This document shows positions 1-8,586 of a DNA stretch of 64,000 nucleotides, one piece after another; position 1 is the first letter of the stretch, and the number at the start of each line of letters is the position of its first letter. This DNA is from Winogradskyella eximia (GTDB taxonomy: Bacteria > Bacteroidota > Bacteroidia > Flavobacteriales > Flavobacteriaceae): the NCBI RefSeq assembly GCF_003386165.1, contig NZ_QRDV01000002.1, positions 124,001 to 188,000 of the forward strand, given 5' to 3'. A program made the translations under genes and the position numbers. The notes under the pieces are model-generated. The model ran no database searches. It was not told where the DNA came from and saw only the letters and a program-made list of their open reading frames with translations.

Positions 1-75
1 CCAGCAAATTTATTCCAATTCAATCCTAAACGCTATTTCCAACTAAAAGAAGAAGGTATTATTTTTGAAATATAA
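1..75 (+). CDS. C-terminal end of a protein, possibly NUDIX-type regulator (partial)
   Basis: An open frame from the window edge gives 24 residues followed by TAA at 73-75. The last residues read FNPKRYFQLKEEGIIFEI. From memory this resembles the C-terminus of NUDIX-domain transcriptional regulators (NrtR/AraR-like), which end in a Y-x5-G-hydrophobic-F-E-hydrophobic pattern. An NAD-linked regulator would suit the NAD-kinase-like gene at 1211-2131, but only the tail is visible. The coding call is fair; the family call is a guess. Confidence 0.4.
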   Translation, partial: PANLFQFNPKRYFQLKEEGIIFEI

Positions 76-152
76 AACCCTTTAAATCAACATTATAAAC
101 AGTTTGCGTAAAAATAACGCATAATAAAGTTGCTGGACAATTTATTTCCTTT

Positions 153-160
153 TACATTTG
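153..160 (+). promoter_or_regulatory. Bacteroidota-type -7 box (TACATTTG) for the SPFH/NAD-kinase-like pair
   Basis: TACATTTG matches the Bacteroidota TAnnTTTG -7 consensus. A TTG at 130-132 lies 20 bases upstream, about where the -33 element is expected. Transcription would start near 167, leaving a ~30-base leader before the ATG at 199. Confidence 0.5.
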
Positions 161-198
161 TGTTATAATTACGCAAATAACCTTAAATACTCAATATT

Positions 199-1209
199 AT
201 GTTAGGAATAAATTATATCAAATTCGACTCAATGAATTACGTTATTCATTATCAAAACGGAAAAATTAAGAAAGAGGGAAGAGGATTATCATTCTTTTAT
301 TTCTCTCCAAATGCATCAATAGTGTCTATTCCGGTGCAGAGTAATGATTTTCAATTTGTATTTAATGAAACCACTAAAGATTACCAAGAGGTTACGATAC
401 AAGGTCAAGTCACTTACAAAATTGTGCAGCCAAAGCAACTCGCAGAAACCTTAGATTTTACGGTAAATAGTAAAAAACAGTATCTAAAGAGCGACTATGA
501 AAAAATTCAACAACGTATTATTAATGAAGCACAAACAGCAAGTGCCTCTATTATTCAGAAACTAAGTCTTAAAGAAGCATTACGACAATTAGAAGGCATA
601 GAAAACGAAATATTCACTAGCGTACAAGATTCTAAAGCTGTTAAAATGCTTGGATTAGAAATTCTTAGTGTCAACGTACTTGGCGTCTCTCCAAATCCAG
701 AAATGGCAAGAGCCTTAGAAGCACAAACAAGAGAGTCTTTACAAAAGGAAGCGGATCAGGCGGTTTATGAACGTAGAAATTTTGCTGTAGAACAAGAGCG
801 CATTATAAAAGAAAGTGAACTAAATACTGAAATCGCAGTAGAGGAGAAGCAAAAGCAAATTGTAGAGAAGAAAATGGAAACAGATGTCGTAAAGCAAGAA
901 AACGAGCAGAAACTTAAAGAAATGAATATGACCTCTAGTATTTCTCTAGAAGAGCAAAAGAAAACCCTCATCGATATCCAAGTAACCAACGAAAAGAAAG
1001 AAGCAGATGTTAAAGAGTATGTATTAAATGCCAACTTAAAACCATACAAAGAGCTAGACTGGAAAACCCTAATGGCAATCAGTAATAACGGTAATGATCC
1101 AAGTAATAATATAGCGTTAGCCTTTAGAGAATTGGCGGAAAATGCCGATAAAATTGGAAACCTTAATATCTCTCCAGACTTATTAGAGTCTCTTACCAAA
1201 AGTAAATAA
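199..1209 (+). CDS. SPFH/band-7 (prohibitin-like) domain protein
   Basis: This 336-residue protein starts with a band-7-like beta-rich region (about 20-190) containing a typical conditional-start segment (QVTYKIVQPKQLAETLDF). It continues into a long charged coiled coil (about 190-290, rich in E, K and Q) and ends in a short helical tail. SPFH proteins form membrane-associated oligomeric scaffolds. No strong N-terminal transmembrane helix is visible, so membrane attachment may be peripheral. The next gene starts one base after the stop, so the two are almost certainly cotranscribed and probably act together. The family call is good; the cellular role is unknown. Confidence 0.75.
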   Translation: MLGINYIKFDSMNYVIHYQNGKIKKEGRGLSFFYFSPNASIVSIPVQSNDFQFVFNETTKDYQEVTIQGQVTYKIVQPKQLAETLDFTVNSKKQYLKSDYEKIQQRIINEAQTASASIIQKLSLKEALRQLEGIENEIFTSVQDSKAVKMLGLEILSVNVLGVSPNPEMARALEAQTRESLQKEADQAVYERRNFAVEQERIIKESELNTEIAVEEKQKQIVEKKMETDVVKQENEQKLKEMNMTSSISLEEQKKTLIDIQVTNEKKEADVKEYVLNANLKPYKELDWKTLMAISNNGNDPSNNIALAFRELAENADKIGNLNISPDLLESLTKSK

Positions 1210-1210
1210 T

Positions 1211-2131
1211 ATGAAATTCGAAAACGTCATAATAATTAGAGATAAAACAAGGCTTGAGCAGTTAATCGAAAGATTCAACTCTAAAGCTCAAGCCAAATTT
1301 TATATTGAAAGTTCTGGAGGAGACTTTACCTTTTTTGAACGCGAACATCATACGTTTTATGAATCCCTTTCAAAAATTAAAACAACCATCATAGATAGTC
1401 TCAAATACAAAGTAATCAATAGGTCTTTTTTGCCCACTTATATATTTACAGCAAAAGATATCGTACTCGTCATTGGGCAAGATGGCTTAGTCGCTAATAC
1501 AGCAAAATACGTTAACGGATTACCAATAATAGGTATAAATCCAGATTATAAGCGCTATGATGGCATTCTATTAAAACATGCACCCAACGATTTAAAAGAC
1601 ATACTCAAAAAGTTGCTCAAAGGTACGTACAGCACCAAACAAGTCACAATGGCCAAAGCCACTTTAAACGATGGACAAGAATTATTGGCTTTTAATGATT
1701 TTTACATCGGTGCAGATTCACACGTATCGTCTAGATATAGCATAGAATATAAGGGCATAAAAGAACAACAATCCTCAAGTGGTATTATAGTATCAACAGG
1801 AGCAGGTTCTACAGGTTGGTTAAGTTCTATTTTTAATATGACCAATAATATTTCTGGGTATTTTCATAATGAAAGCCATTATAGCACCAAATTAGAGTGG
1901 AATGCAAACCAACTTGTTTTTGTAGTGAGAGAACCTTTTTTAAGTAAACAATCACAAACTAATATCGGTTACGGCATTATAACAAAAACCACCACATTGA
2001 AAATTGAATCCAATATGCCTACAAAAGGCATCATTTTTAGTGATGGTATTGAATCCGATTTTTTGAATTTCAATTCTGGTAGTATTGTAGAAATTGGATT
2101 AGCTGATGAGAAAGCTAATTTGGTGGTTTAA
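1211..2131 (+). CDS. NAD(+)/NADH kinase-like protein
   Basis: A 306-residue protein. The segment SSGIIVSTGAGSTGWLSS (about residues 195-212) resembles the NAD-kinase signature VSTPTGSTAY, and IIGINPDYKRYDG resembles the upstream NAD-kinase fold. It diverges from canonical PpnK: no clear GGDG loop is visible, although VLVIGQDGLV near residue 90 may be its counterpart (GQDG instead of GGDG). It may therefore be a paralogue with another nucleotide or lipid substrate. It is tightly coupled to the SPFH gene. A second version of its last ~11 codons lies at 2324-2355. Confidence 0.65.
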   Translation: MKFENVIIIRDKTRLEQLIERFNSKAQAKFYIESSGGDFTFFEREHHTFYESLSKIKTTIIDSLKYKVINRSFLPTYIFTAKDIVLVIGQDGLVANTAKYVNGLPIIGINPDYKRYDGILLKHAPNDLKDILKKLLKGTYSTKQVTMAKATLNDGQELLAFNDFYIGADSHVSSRYSIEYKGIKEQQSSSGIIVSTGAGSTGWLSSIFNMTNNISGYFHNESHYSTKLEWNANQLVFVVREPFLSKQSQTNIGYGIITKTTTLKIESNMPTKGIIFSDGIESDFLNFNSGSIVEIGLADEKANLVV

Positions 2132-2323
2132 AATAATGATTTTTCTACTCAGTTATGGCATTTAACATTTCAATAATAATCCTAAATTTTCAATAGTTAC
2201 TTTGGGCGACAATACCAATACCTTAAGTCGTACAGTCTTTATAATAACGTACGCTTATTAACAAACAGACATTTCTAATGGGCATTTTGGTGGTTTGTTG
2301 GCTTTTATTTTTGAATTGAATCG

Positions 2324-2373
2324 ATTGGATTAGCTGATGAAAAAGTTCATTTGGTCTTATCAATTTTGAGTTA
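2324..2373 (+). pseudogene. Remnant copy of the 3' end of the NAD-kinase-like gene
   Basis: Bases 2324-2355 repeat 2093-2124 with few differences. Read in frame they give IGLADEKVHLVLSILS and then a stop at 2371-2373. The intact gene ends IGLADEKANLVV. This is an alternative C-terminus detached from any gene, and it lies ~45 bases before the AAA-Toprim-DUF262 operon. The rest of the 2132-2418 gap shows nothing recognisable. It is probably a scar of duplication or insertion. Confidence 0.6.
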
Positions 2374-2406
2374 ATAAAACACTCTACATAAGAATTAAAA
2401 TTATTT

Positions 2407-2414
2407 TATCTTCG
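2407..2414 (+). promoter_or_regulatory. Possible -7 box (TATCTTCG) for the AAA-Toprim-DUF262 operon
   Basis: TATCTTCG is one mismatch from TAnnTTTG and ends four bases before the ATG at 2419. If functional, the mRNA would have little or no leader. No convincing -33 element is visible. Confidence 0.25.
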
Positions 2415-2418
2415 TAAC

Positions 2419-3561
2419 ATGATTGATAAAATTATATTTAGCGGATACAAGTCGTTTAAAAATAAATCTGAACTTGAGTTAAAACCAATAACTATTGTTT
2501 TTGGTAAAAATAGTTCAGGAAAAAGTGCAATAGCTAAACTGCCAACTCTAATAGAATCCTCTTTATCTGGAAAATTTATTGAGCCTTTGAATTATATCAA
2601 CAAGCGTATTGAATTAGGTGCTGAACCAAGAGATTTATTCTACAACCGAGAATTTCAACAACAATTAAATTTTAAAATTTTTTCTGATAATAATTTTTTG
2701 GATGTAGAAATAATTAACTCAGTTACGAAACCTGTTATTACATCTTGGGAATGTTGTTTTGAGAAAAATCCTCCTCAAAATGAAAAGCTAACGAGTAAGG
2801 ATATAGGTAGTGCTAATGGTAATTTATTTTCAGGGTTTATAAAGAATGATAGAAAAAAAGAGTTAAAAAATGCTTTTAGATTAAAAACAGATTATATAGG
2901 TCCTTTTAGATTAAATCCACCTAGAGCTTTTTTGCTAAAAGGAAAAGGCGAGTACAAAAGAATAGGTATTAAAGGTGAGAATGCTTATCAAGTTTTAGCA
3001 ATTGATGAAGAGTTAACAGCTAAGGTGAGTAGTTGGTATGAGAATAATTTTGATGGTTGGGAATTAATTGTTAATAAAATAGAACCTTATTATGAAATAA
3101 GAATAAAAAGAAAGAACTCAAGTAACAATGGAGTAAACATAGTGGATGTAGGACAAGGTATGAGTCAAGCATTACCTTTGATTGTAAAAGCACATTTAAT
3201 TAACACAAAACCAGTTTTAAATATTTGGGAACAACCTGAATTACACTTGCACCCAGCTGCACATGGAAATCTTGCACAATTATTAGTTGATTCAATTCAG
3301 CAAACGAAAAACAAATATTTAATTGAAACACATTCAAAGAATTTTATTTTAAGATTAAGAAGATTAATTGCAGAAGGAAAATTGGATAGGGATGATATCA
3401 ATCTTTATTGGGTATATTATGATGATGAAGATTCAAGTAGTATATTGAAAAAAGTTCCTATTAAAGCTAGTGGCGCAGTTGAGTTTTGGCCAGATAATAT
3501 TTTTAATGAAAGTTTTGAAGAAACCTTGGCTCTTAAAAAAGCTCAAAACAACCAAATTTAG
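2419..3561 (+). CDS. AAA/ABC-type ATPase of the DUF3696 class, defence-associated
   Basis: A 380-residue SMC/OLD-like ATPase. Walker A is GKNSSGKS at 29-36. A signature-like stretch, VDVGQGMSQALPL, lies near 241-253. Walker B is VLNIWEQPELHLHP near 265-278, and the H-loop is IETHS followed by NFILRLRRLIAEG. The C-terminal part (YWVYYDDEDSS...EFWPDNIF) matches the DUF3696 pattern as I recall it. These ATPases usually sense or gate a partner effector. The next gene starts three bases after the stop and encodes a Toprim-like protein, which suggests a split ATPase/Toprim pair comparable to PARIS (AriA/AriB) or to the fused GajA and OLD proteins. The defence role is inferred from architecture. Confidence 0.75.
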   Translation: MIDKIIFSGYKSFKNKSELELKPITIVFGKNSSGKSAIAKLPTLIESSLSGKFIEPLNYINKRIELGAEPRDLFYNREFQQQLNFKIFSDNNFLDVEIINSVTKPVITSWECCFEKNPPQNEKLTSKDIGSANGNLFSGFIKNDRKKELKNAFRLKTDYIGPFRLNPPRAFLLKGKGEYKRIGIKGENAYQVLAIDEELTAKVSSWYENNFDGWELIVNKIEPYYEIRIKRKNSSNNGVNIVDVGQGMSQALPLIVKAHLINTKPVLNIWEQPELHLHPAAHGNLAQLLVDSIQQTKNKYLIETHSKNFILRLRRLIAEGKLDRDDINLYWVYYDDEDSSSILKKVPIKASGAVEFWPDNIFNESFEETLALKKAQNNQI

Positions 3562-3563
3562 GA

Positions 3564-4544
3564 ATGGTCGTAAAAATTGATACATCTCTTTTTTCTGATG
3601 AAGGGTTATTTACAAAAATAGATAGGTGTTTTTTCTATTTCTACGAGAGAAGATATGACTTTTATTTAGATGATGAAAGCATTATAGATTCTGAATGGAT
3701 TAAAGAAGCAAGACTTCAAAATGGTGAATTAATGATGGAAGCCTTTGAAAGAACTGTACAAAACTCACTATCATTTGATCTAACAATTAGTGATAATAAT
3801 AATGTCGAAGATGATGTTTATACTATTGATGAGGCATTATTTATCTTGAATAATCCTGTTTGTATTTTTTTAGAAAATGCAGTGAATGATGGGAATTTTA
3901 TTTTAGGATTATTTAATAAATTCAAAAGTAAAGGAAGAAAATGCTTAAAGTTTTTTAATGAAGGATGGATACTCTTCAAAAATGCAGGTGGAAAAAATGA
4001 TATTATTAATCAGATTAGAAATATGCTTACTACCTATGAACAACGTGATTTGGATAATAAAATATATTTAAGAGCTATTGTTATAGTTGATAGTGATAAA
4101 AAAAATCCTACTGAAATAATTGAAGCTAACAATGTTCTTGTCGAGTTCTGTAATCTAAATAATATAACTCTTCATATTCTTGAAAAAAGAGAGATGGAAA
4201 ACTATATGCCCATAGAAATGCTTAATGATATAGAAGATATAAATTCTGAGAAGGTAGAAGCTATTGCTAATTTAAATAAAGTTCAACAAGACTACTATGA
4301 TTTAGATGATGGATTCAGAGGGAAGAGTAGAAATGAGCTAGATAATATATTTGCTGATTTAACAAATGAACAATATAATACTTTAAAGAACGGACTTTCT
4401 CAAGAAATAAAAACAAAAATAGAAGTTCCAAAACTTTTCCTAAGTAATAAGATAACTCATGAAGATTTAAATAATAAGTGCAGTCATCAATTAGATTCAA
4501 ATGAGTTATTGAATATAATTGATAAAATAGATAGTTTATTATAA
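3564..4544 (+). CDS. Toprim-like putative nuclease, probable effector
   Basis: A 326-residue protein with the elements of a Toprim/OLD-type catalytic fold: a Glu in CIFLENAVNDGNF (E104), a D-x-D in IVIVDSDKK (D176, D178), and LEKREMENY (206-214), which resembles the conserved end of DUF4435/OLD Toprim domains. The Glu-to-Asp spacing in the first motif is one residue longer than usual. The N-terminal 90 residues and the charged C-terminus are not recognised. It is translationally coupled to the ATPase upstream, with the DUF262 gene nine bases downstream. It is probably a DNA- or RNA-cleaving effector held by the ATPase; this is inference. Confidence 0.55.
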   Translation: MVVKIDTSLFSDEGLFTKIDRCFFYFYERRYDFYLDDESIIDSEWIKEARLQNGELMMEAFERTVQNSLSFDLTISDNNNVEDDVYTIDEALFILNNPVCIFLENAVNDGNFILGLFNKFKSKGRKCLKFFNEGWILFKNAGGKNDIINQIRNMLTTYEQRDLDNKIYLRAIVIVDSDKKNPTEIIEANNVLVEFCNLNNITLHILEKREMENYMPIEMLNDIEDINSEKVEAIANLNKVQQDYYDLDDGFRGKSRNELDNIFADLTNEQYNTLKNGLSQEIKTKIEVPKLFLSNKITHEDLNNKCSHQLDSNELLNIIDKIDSLL

Positions 4545-4553
4545 CTTTGACTT

Positions 4554-6212
4554 ATGTATAAAAACAACGAAATTAATGTTAGACCAGATAAGGATAGGTT
4601 AATAAACCTATTAAATGATGTCAAGAAGGGGAAAATTGTTGTGCCTAAATTCCAAAGGGATATAGTTTGGAATGTTAAACAAAGATTGGACTTATTTGAT
4701 AGTATTAGTAAAGGGTTTCCAATTGGAAGTTTATTATTTTGGAATCCAGAAAAAGACGATTTTGGCTTTAATAAAAAAATAGGTCCTTACACATTAGATT
4801 TAAACACAAAAAAATACTCATACATAATTGATGGTTATCAAAGAATAACAACTTTATTTAGTGCTTTAAATAATCCTTTAGAGTATGTTAAGAATAAAGT
4901 TGATCAAACAATATTAGATGAATATATTGTTTATTATAGTCTAGAAGATGAAGAGTTTTTTCATTTGATTAAAACGAGAAATAAAAATAATATAAGTGTC
5001 TCAAACATTCCATTATATGTATTAGTAGATACATTTGAATTTTTAACTTTTACAAAAAAAATACAAGAAGAATTTGACGAAACAATAAGTAATCTCTACA
5101 TAAATAGAGCTAAAAAACTAGCAACTGCATTATTAGACTATGAAGTTGCATTTGTAAATATACATGGAGGTAGTATTCAAGATGCAGTTGAAATTTTTTC
5201 ACGAATAAATTCGAAAGGAAGTGACATGTCTCCAATGTGGATGCTAAGTGCTTTAACCTATAAAGATGGAAAAAACGGTTTTAAATTTAGTGATGAAATC
5301 GAGGATTTAAAAATCGATTTAGAAGAATTTAATTTTGAAGATATTAAAACAGAAATACTATTACAATGCATTCGAAGTTCTACGGGTAAATTATATATTG
5401 ATACAAAAACTGAAACCTTAGCCAAAAGTAAAAACTTTAAAAATCTAGCTTTAAAAACTTTCGAAAATATTTATCAAGCTGTAGATTTTTTATATCACAG
5501 GACTAATGTTCTGAATATAAACATTTTGCCATATAATTTACAGTTGATTTTTATAACAGAATTTTTTCGATTAGTTGACAATCCGTCTGAAGAGAAGTTA
5601 AATGAATTAGAAAGATGGTTTTGGCAAACAACATATGCATCATATTTCTCTATATATTCATTAAGTAAACAAAGAAAGGCATTTGCTAAATTCCAAAGAT
5701 TCTGCAGAGGCGAGGAATTAGAAGCCATATATAAAGCAAATGATAATGAAGTTTTTGAAGCTGTAGAATTTCCAAGTAAAATGAATTACGGAAGCGTTAG
5801 ATCAAAAGCTCTTGGTTTATTCATGATTAAAACTCTGATTGAAAAAACTGAAATTGATGATTATGATTTTGATGATTTTCTTAGCTTATCCAAGCATGAT
5901 AAAGATTTCGTATTACTTTTTCCAAAATTTGAAAGTCAAACTTATGAGACAGAATTTAGAGCTCTTACTAGAAGTAAAAAAATAAAGGATTATTCATTTA
6001 TTTTAAATGGAAAAACTTTAAACTTTGATTATCAAGCCAATTTTATAAATAATTCCATTTTAGATTGCAAAAATGATATTGACAAAATTAAGAGATTAAG
6101 GTATTCCTTAATTGCTGCAAGTGAGAGTAAATTTGTAGAGAGTTTAGATATTAACTATAATGGTACAGATAGGTATGATGAGAATAACGACGGTCAGGTC
6201 ATTTTATTTTAA
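4554..6212 (+). CDS. DUF262 (GmrS-like, ParB-like fold) protein
   Basis: A 552-residue protein with a clear DUF262 domain. VPKFQRDIVW (30-39) and FPIGSLLFW form the first conserved blocks, IIDGYQRITTL contains D93-G94 with Q96-R97, and FSRINSKGSDMS is the downstream R-x-N-x-x-G block. DUF262 proteins are NTP-dependent DNA-acting enzymes such as the GmrSD N-terminal half, and are common in defence islands. The C-terminal half shows no HNH (DUF1524) nuclease motif, so it may depend on the Toprim protein for cleavage. It is the last gene of the operon at 2419-6212. Confidence 0.75.
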   Translation: MYKNNEINVRPDKDRLINLLNDVKKGKIVVPKFQRDIVWNVKQRLDLFDSISKGFPIGSLLFWNPEKDDFGFNKKIGPYTLDLNTKKYSYIIDGYQRITTLFSALNNPLEYVKNKVDQTILDEYIVYYSLEDEEFFHLIKTRNKNNISVSNIPLYVLVDTFEFLTFTKKIQEEFDETISNLYINRAKKLATALLDYEVAFVNIHGGSIQDAVEIFSRINSKGSDMSPMWMLSALTYKDGKNGFKFSDEIEDLKIDLEEFNFEDIKTEILLQCIRSSTGKLYIDTKTETLAKSKNFKNLALKTFENIYQAVDFLYHRTNVLNINILPYNLQLIFITEFFRLVDNPSEEKLNELERWFWQTTYASYFSIYSLSKQRKAFAKFQRFCRGEELEAIYKANDNEVFEAVEFPSKMNYGSVRSKALGLFMIKTLIEKTEIDDYDFDDFLSLSKHDKDFVLLFPKFESQTYETEFRALTRSKKIKDYSFILNGKTLNFDYQANFINNSILDCKNDIDKIKRLRYSLIAASESKFVESLDINYNGTDRYDENNDGQVILF

Positions 6213-6325
6213 TATCTTATAGTTAGAATTAAAAAATAAGAATTGCAACTGTAAAAATAATATATATTGAGAATCTCTATTTTTTTGATTACATAGAATA
6301 AGCATTTTTTTCCGAACAAACACAA

Positions 6326-6700
6326 ATGCCTAAAAAACAAAAAACAACAAACCATCCTTTTGAGCATCGCAACCAACAAATCTTACCGTTTAAAAAGTTT
6401 GTAGTTAGAGTTCTTAAGTATCTATTATTTTCATTTGTTTTTATTCTATTCTCTTTAGGTATTGGTACTGTAGGCTATCATCACTATGCACATATCTCTT
6501 GGGTAGATGCCTTTTACAACGCGTCTTTAATTTTAACAGGCATGGGACCTGTAAATGAAATGCCTACAGATAATGCAAAACTATTTGCATCCTTTTATGC
6601 ACTCTTTAGTGGCATCGCTTTTTTAAGTACCGTAGGCGTAATTTTTGCGCCAATTGCACACCGTTTATTACATATTTTACACGTTAAAGAAGAGGATTAA
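6326..6700 (+). CDS. Two-TM pore-loop-like small membrane protein
   Basis: A 124-residue protein with hydrophobic helices at about 27-51 and 88-112. Between them lies a short amphipathic stretch, WVDAFYNASLILTGMGPV, laid out like the TM1-pore-TM2 unit of potassium channels. The filter position reads TGMGP instead of TVGYG, so potassium selectivity is doubtful. It stands alone, 113 bases after the DUF262 stop, in the same direction. It could be a small ion-channel-like protein or an unrelated two-helix protein. Confidence 0.55.
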   Translation: MPKKQKTTNHPFEHRNQQILPFKKFVVRVLKYLLFSFVFILFSLGIGTVGYHHYAHISWVDAFYNASLILTGMGPVNEMPTDNAKLFASFYALFSGIAFLSTVGVIFAPIAHRLLHILHVKEED

Positions 6701-6768
6701 ATTCATTGAGTTATTGCAACTAGAAAATATTGCGAACAGATTAGATACTCTTTAAATCCAATCATCAT

Positions 6769-7020
6769 TATAAAAAATAGAGCTTTCAATGTTTAGCCTG
6801 GCCTCATATTATTTTGGTTAAAACGATAGGTGAGTGCAGCGTCCATATTTTAAGGGGCTAGTAATACATACGCTTAAGTGTTCTAGTCTTTAATAGAATT
6901 TCAAAGCAATCTTAAGGAGTTCCCATGTTTCTTAAAATATAGCGTAAAGAGCCGTAATCGTTTCCAAAATTATATGCTGCCTTGATTTTTTTGTTTCTTT
7001 TTTTATCAAGAAAAAAAGAC
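6769..7020 (+). repeat. Interspersed noncoding repeat, R element copy 1
   Basis: About 250 bases that also occur near 31139, 45893 and 53766 (near full length) and at 22322 and 42785 (partial). Shared landmarks are GCCTGGCCTCATA, an AACGATAGGTGAGTG block, a GAGCCGTAATCGTTTCC block, and a 3' end with TTGATTTTTTTGTTTC facing ATCAAGAAAAAAAG, a hairpin. No long open frame is conserved. The rest of the 6701-7225 gap shows nothing beyond a possible -7 box (TAATTTCG, 7187-7194) for the next gene. Confidence 0.85.
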
Positions 7021-7225
7021 ATAATAAAATAATAAGCTCTTAACCCTCATAATTAAAATAAAGTTCCACTCTTAAACACCATAGCTCCTTCAACGTATCA
7101 AACAAATACATAAGAGGTTATATTGTTGTTGATATAGACTCATAAAATTTCATACCAATCCACTAAAAACATTAAAAACATTCTATTAATTTCGCACTTT
7201 ACAAACGACGCATAAATTTAGAAGC

Positions 7226-7825
7226 TTGCTAGAAAAAAGACCACAAGTATCCCAAGAACAGATCACAGAAACAGAGTACTTTATTTATTGCTTAGAAGGA
7301 GTAGATGATATAGACACCAACACGGTAACCGATGCACAAAAAAACTTAGAGCAATTGGCCCTAAACTATGGCATAGCAAGTATCTATAAAACCTGCGACA
7401 CCATTGAAGGCCTAGAAGAGAGCTTAAACGCATTGGTATTAGATGATCATAACTTTAAGGATTATGAAATCATCTATTTGGTGATTAGGGGAGAAGCCAA
7501 TAACATTTGTTTAAATGACTACTACTATAGTTTACAAGAAATTGCAGAACTTTTTGAAGGCCAATTAAACGGAAAAATTTTACATTTTTCAAATGCAAAA
7601 ATTCTAGATTTAGACGAAGAAGAAGCACAATACTTTTTAGATATTACTGGAGCAAAAGCGATTTCCGGCTATGGTCATCCATATAATGGCATAGCGAGCA
7701 CAAAACTTGATGAAGCCTTCTTTAATTTATTTAAAGAAGATGATGATATGTTCGCTGTGGTAGAAGAGTTGCACCAAAAACATTATAGCGTCTGCAAATT
7801 ATTGGATTTTAGATTGTATTATTAA
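7226..7825 (+). CDS. DUF6642-like protein
   Basis: A 199-residue acidic protein. No in-frame ATG lies near the 5' end, so TTG at 7226 is the most likely start. The order YCLEG, a helical region, IIYLVIRGE, LQEIAEL, GKILHFSNAKIL, then FLDITGAKAISGYG resembles the DUF6642 family as I remember it. In relatives the RG and SN positions are usually HG and SC, which would suggest a caspase/CHAT-like His/Cys pair. Here both are changed, so any peptidase activity is probably lost. It has no obvious operon partner. Confidence 0.5.
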   Translation: MLEKRPQVSQEQITETEYFIYCLEGVDDIDTNTVTDAQKNLEQLALNYGIASIYKTCDTIEGLEESLNALVLDDHNFKDYEIIYLVIRGEANNICLNDYYYSLQEIAELFEGQLNGKILHFSNAKILDLDEEEAQYFLDITGAKAISGYGHPYNGIASTKLDEAFFNLFKEDDDMFAVVEELHQKHYSVCKLLDFRLYY

Positions 7826-7858
7826 ACTCCGTGTCTTGTAAAGAAACACCACCAACTA

Positions 7859-8245
7859 TCAAAGCCCATCAATCACAGCCTTTAGTTTCACAGTAATTTC
7901 TTCCGCAATACCTTTTAAATCGGCATTTTCCACCGCTTGCATAGAAGCCATAGGATTAACGGCAGCCACTTCAATATCACCAGAATCTAATTCCTGCACA
8001 ATAACGTTACAAGGCAGCATGGTCCCAATTTTATTTTCCGCTAATAAGGTTTTATGAGCATACGGAGGATTACAAGCTCCTAAGATTTTTTAATTATTAA
8101 AATTAACATCCAGCTTCTTTTTAAGAGTGTCTTTAATGTCTATTTCCGTTAACACACCAAACTGTTCCGTTTTAAGTGCAGCGGTAACTTTCTCTACGAT
8201 AGCATTAAAATTACCTTTTAAGATTTTACTAAAATAATAGTTCAT
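7859..8245 (-). pseudogene. DUF302 protein gene interrupted by an in-frame stop
   Basis: Reading from ATG at 8245 gives MNYYFSKILKGNF... up to codon 51. A TAA follows at 8092-8090, and the same frame continues with KILGACNPPYAHKTLL, MLPCNVIVQE and AAVNPMASM to a normal stop at 7861-7859. These are the hallmarks of DUF302, where the NFRPYKILGACNP region is normally continuous. The single stop inside an otherwise intact 128-residue frame indicates a recent pseudogene or a sequencing error. It is the only gene of this strand between 0 and 54 kb that I can support. Confidence 0.75.
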
Positions 8246-8586
8246 AATACGTTGTTTTTAAGGTTAATAATAAGCACAAATCACATACCATAAATTACAA
8301 AAAATCAACCCAAAACACGAAATAGGAATGGGTTAAATCCATATAATCGTAGTTGATATATCATAAGGCTTCACAAACACAATGGAATGCTTAAAATTAA
8401 GGGAATTAGCTAATTCGTATTGACGCCATACCATATTATATTGTCGCATTTCGCCAAACGTTTCACGCTTAACTCTAATAATCCAAAAACCAAACACCAA
8501 AAACCAAATAAATTAGCCTTTAGATACTTTTTTTATTCTAATTTTAGAGGCACAATTAACCAAAGCATTAAAATTAACGTTCCAAA
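8246..8586. other. Gene-free stretch upstream of the PUL regulator
   Basis: 341 AT-rich bases between the DUF302 pseudogene and the DUF6377 gene. No open frame, repeat family member or strong hairpin was seen. It should hold the promoter of the regulator, but no confident -7 box could be picked. Confidence 0.4.

Noticed and set aside
2419..4544. Naming the ATPase/Toprim pair as PARIS (AriA/AriB)
   Set aside because: The ATPase looks like the DUF3696 class and the partner's Toprim spacing is unusual; the resemblance is in architecture only, so no gene symbol was given.
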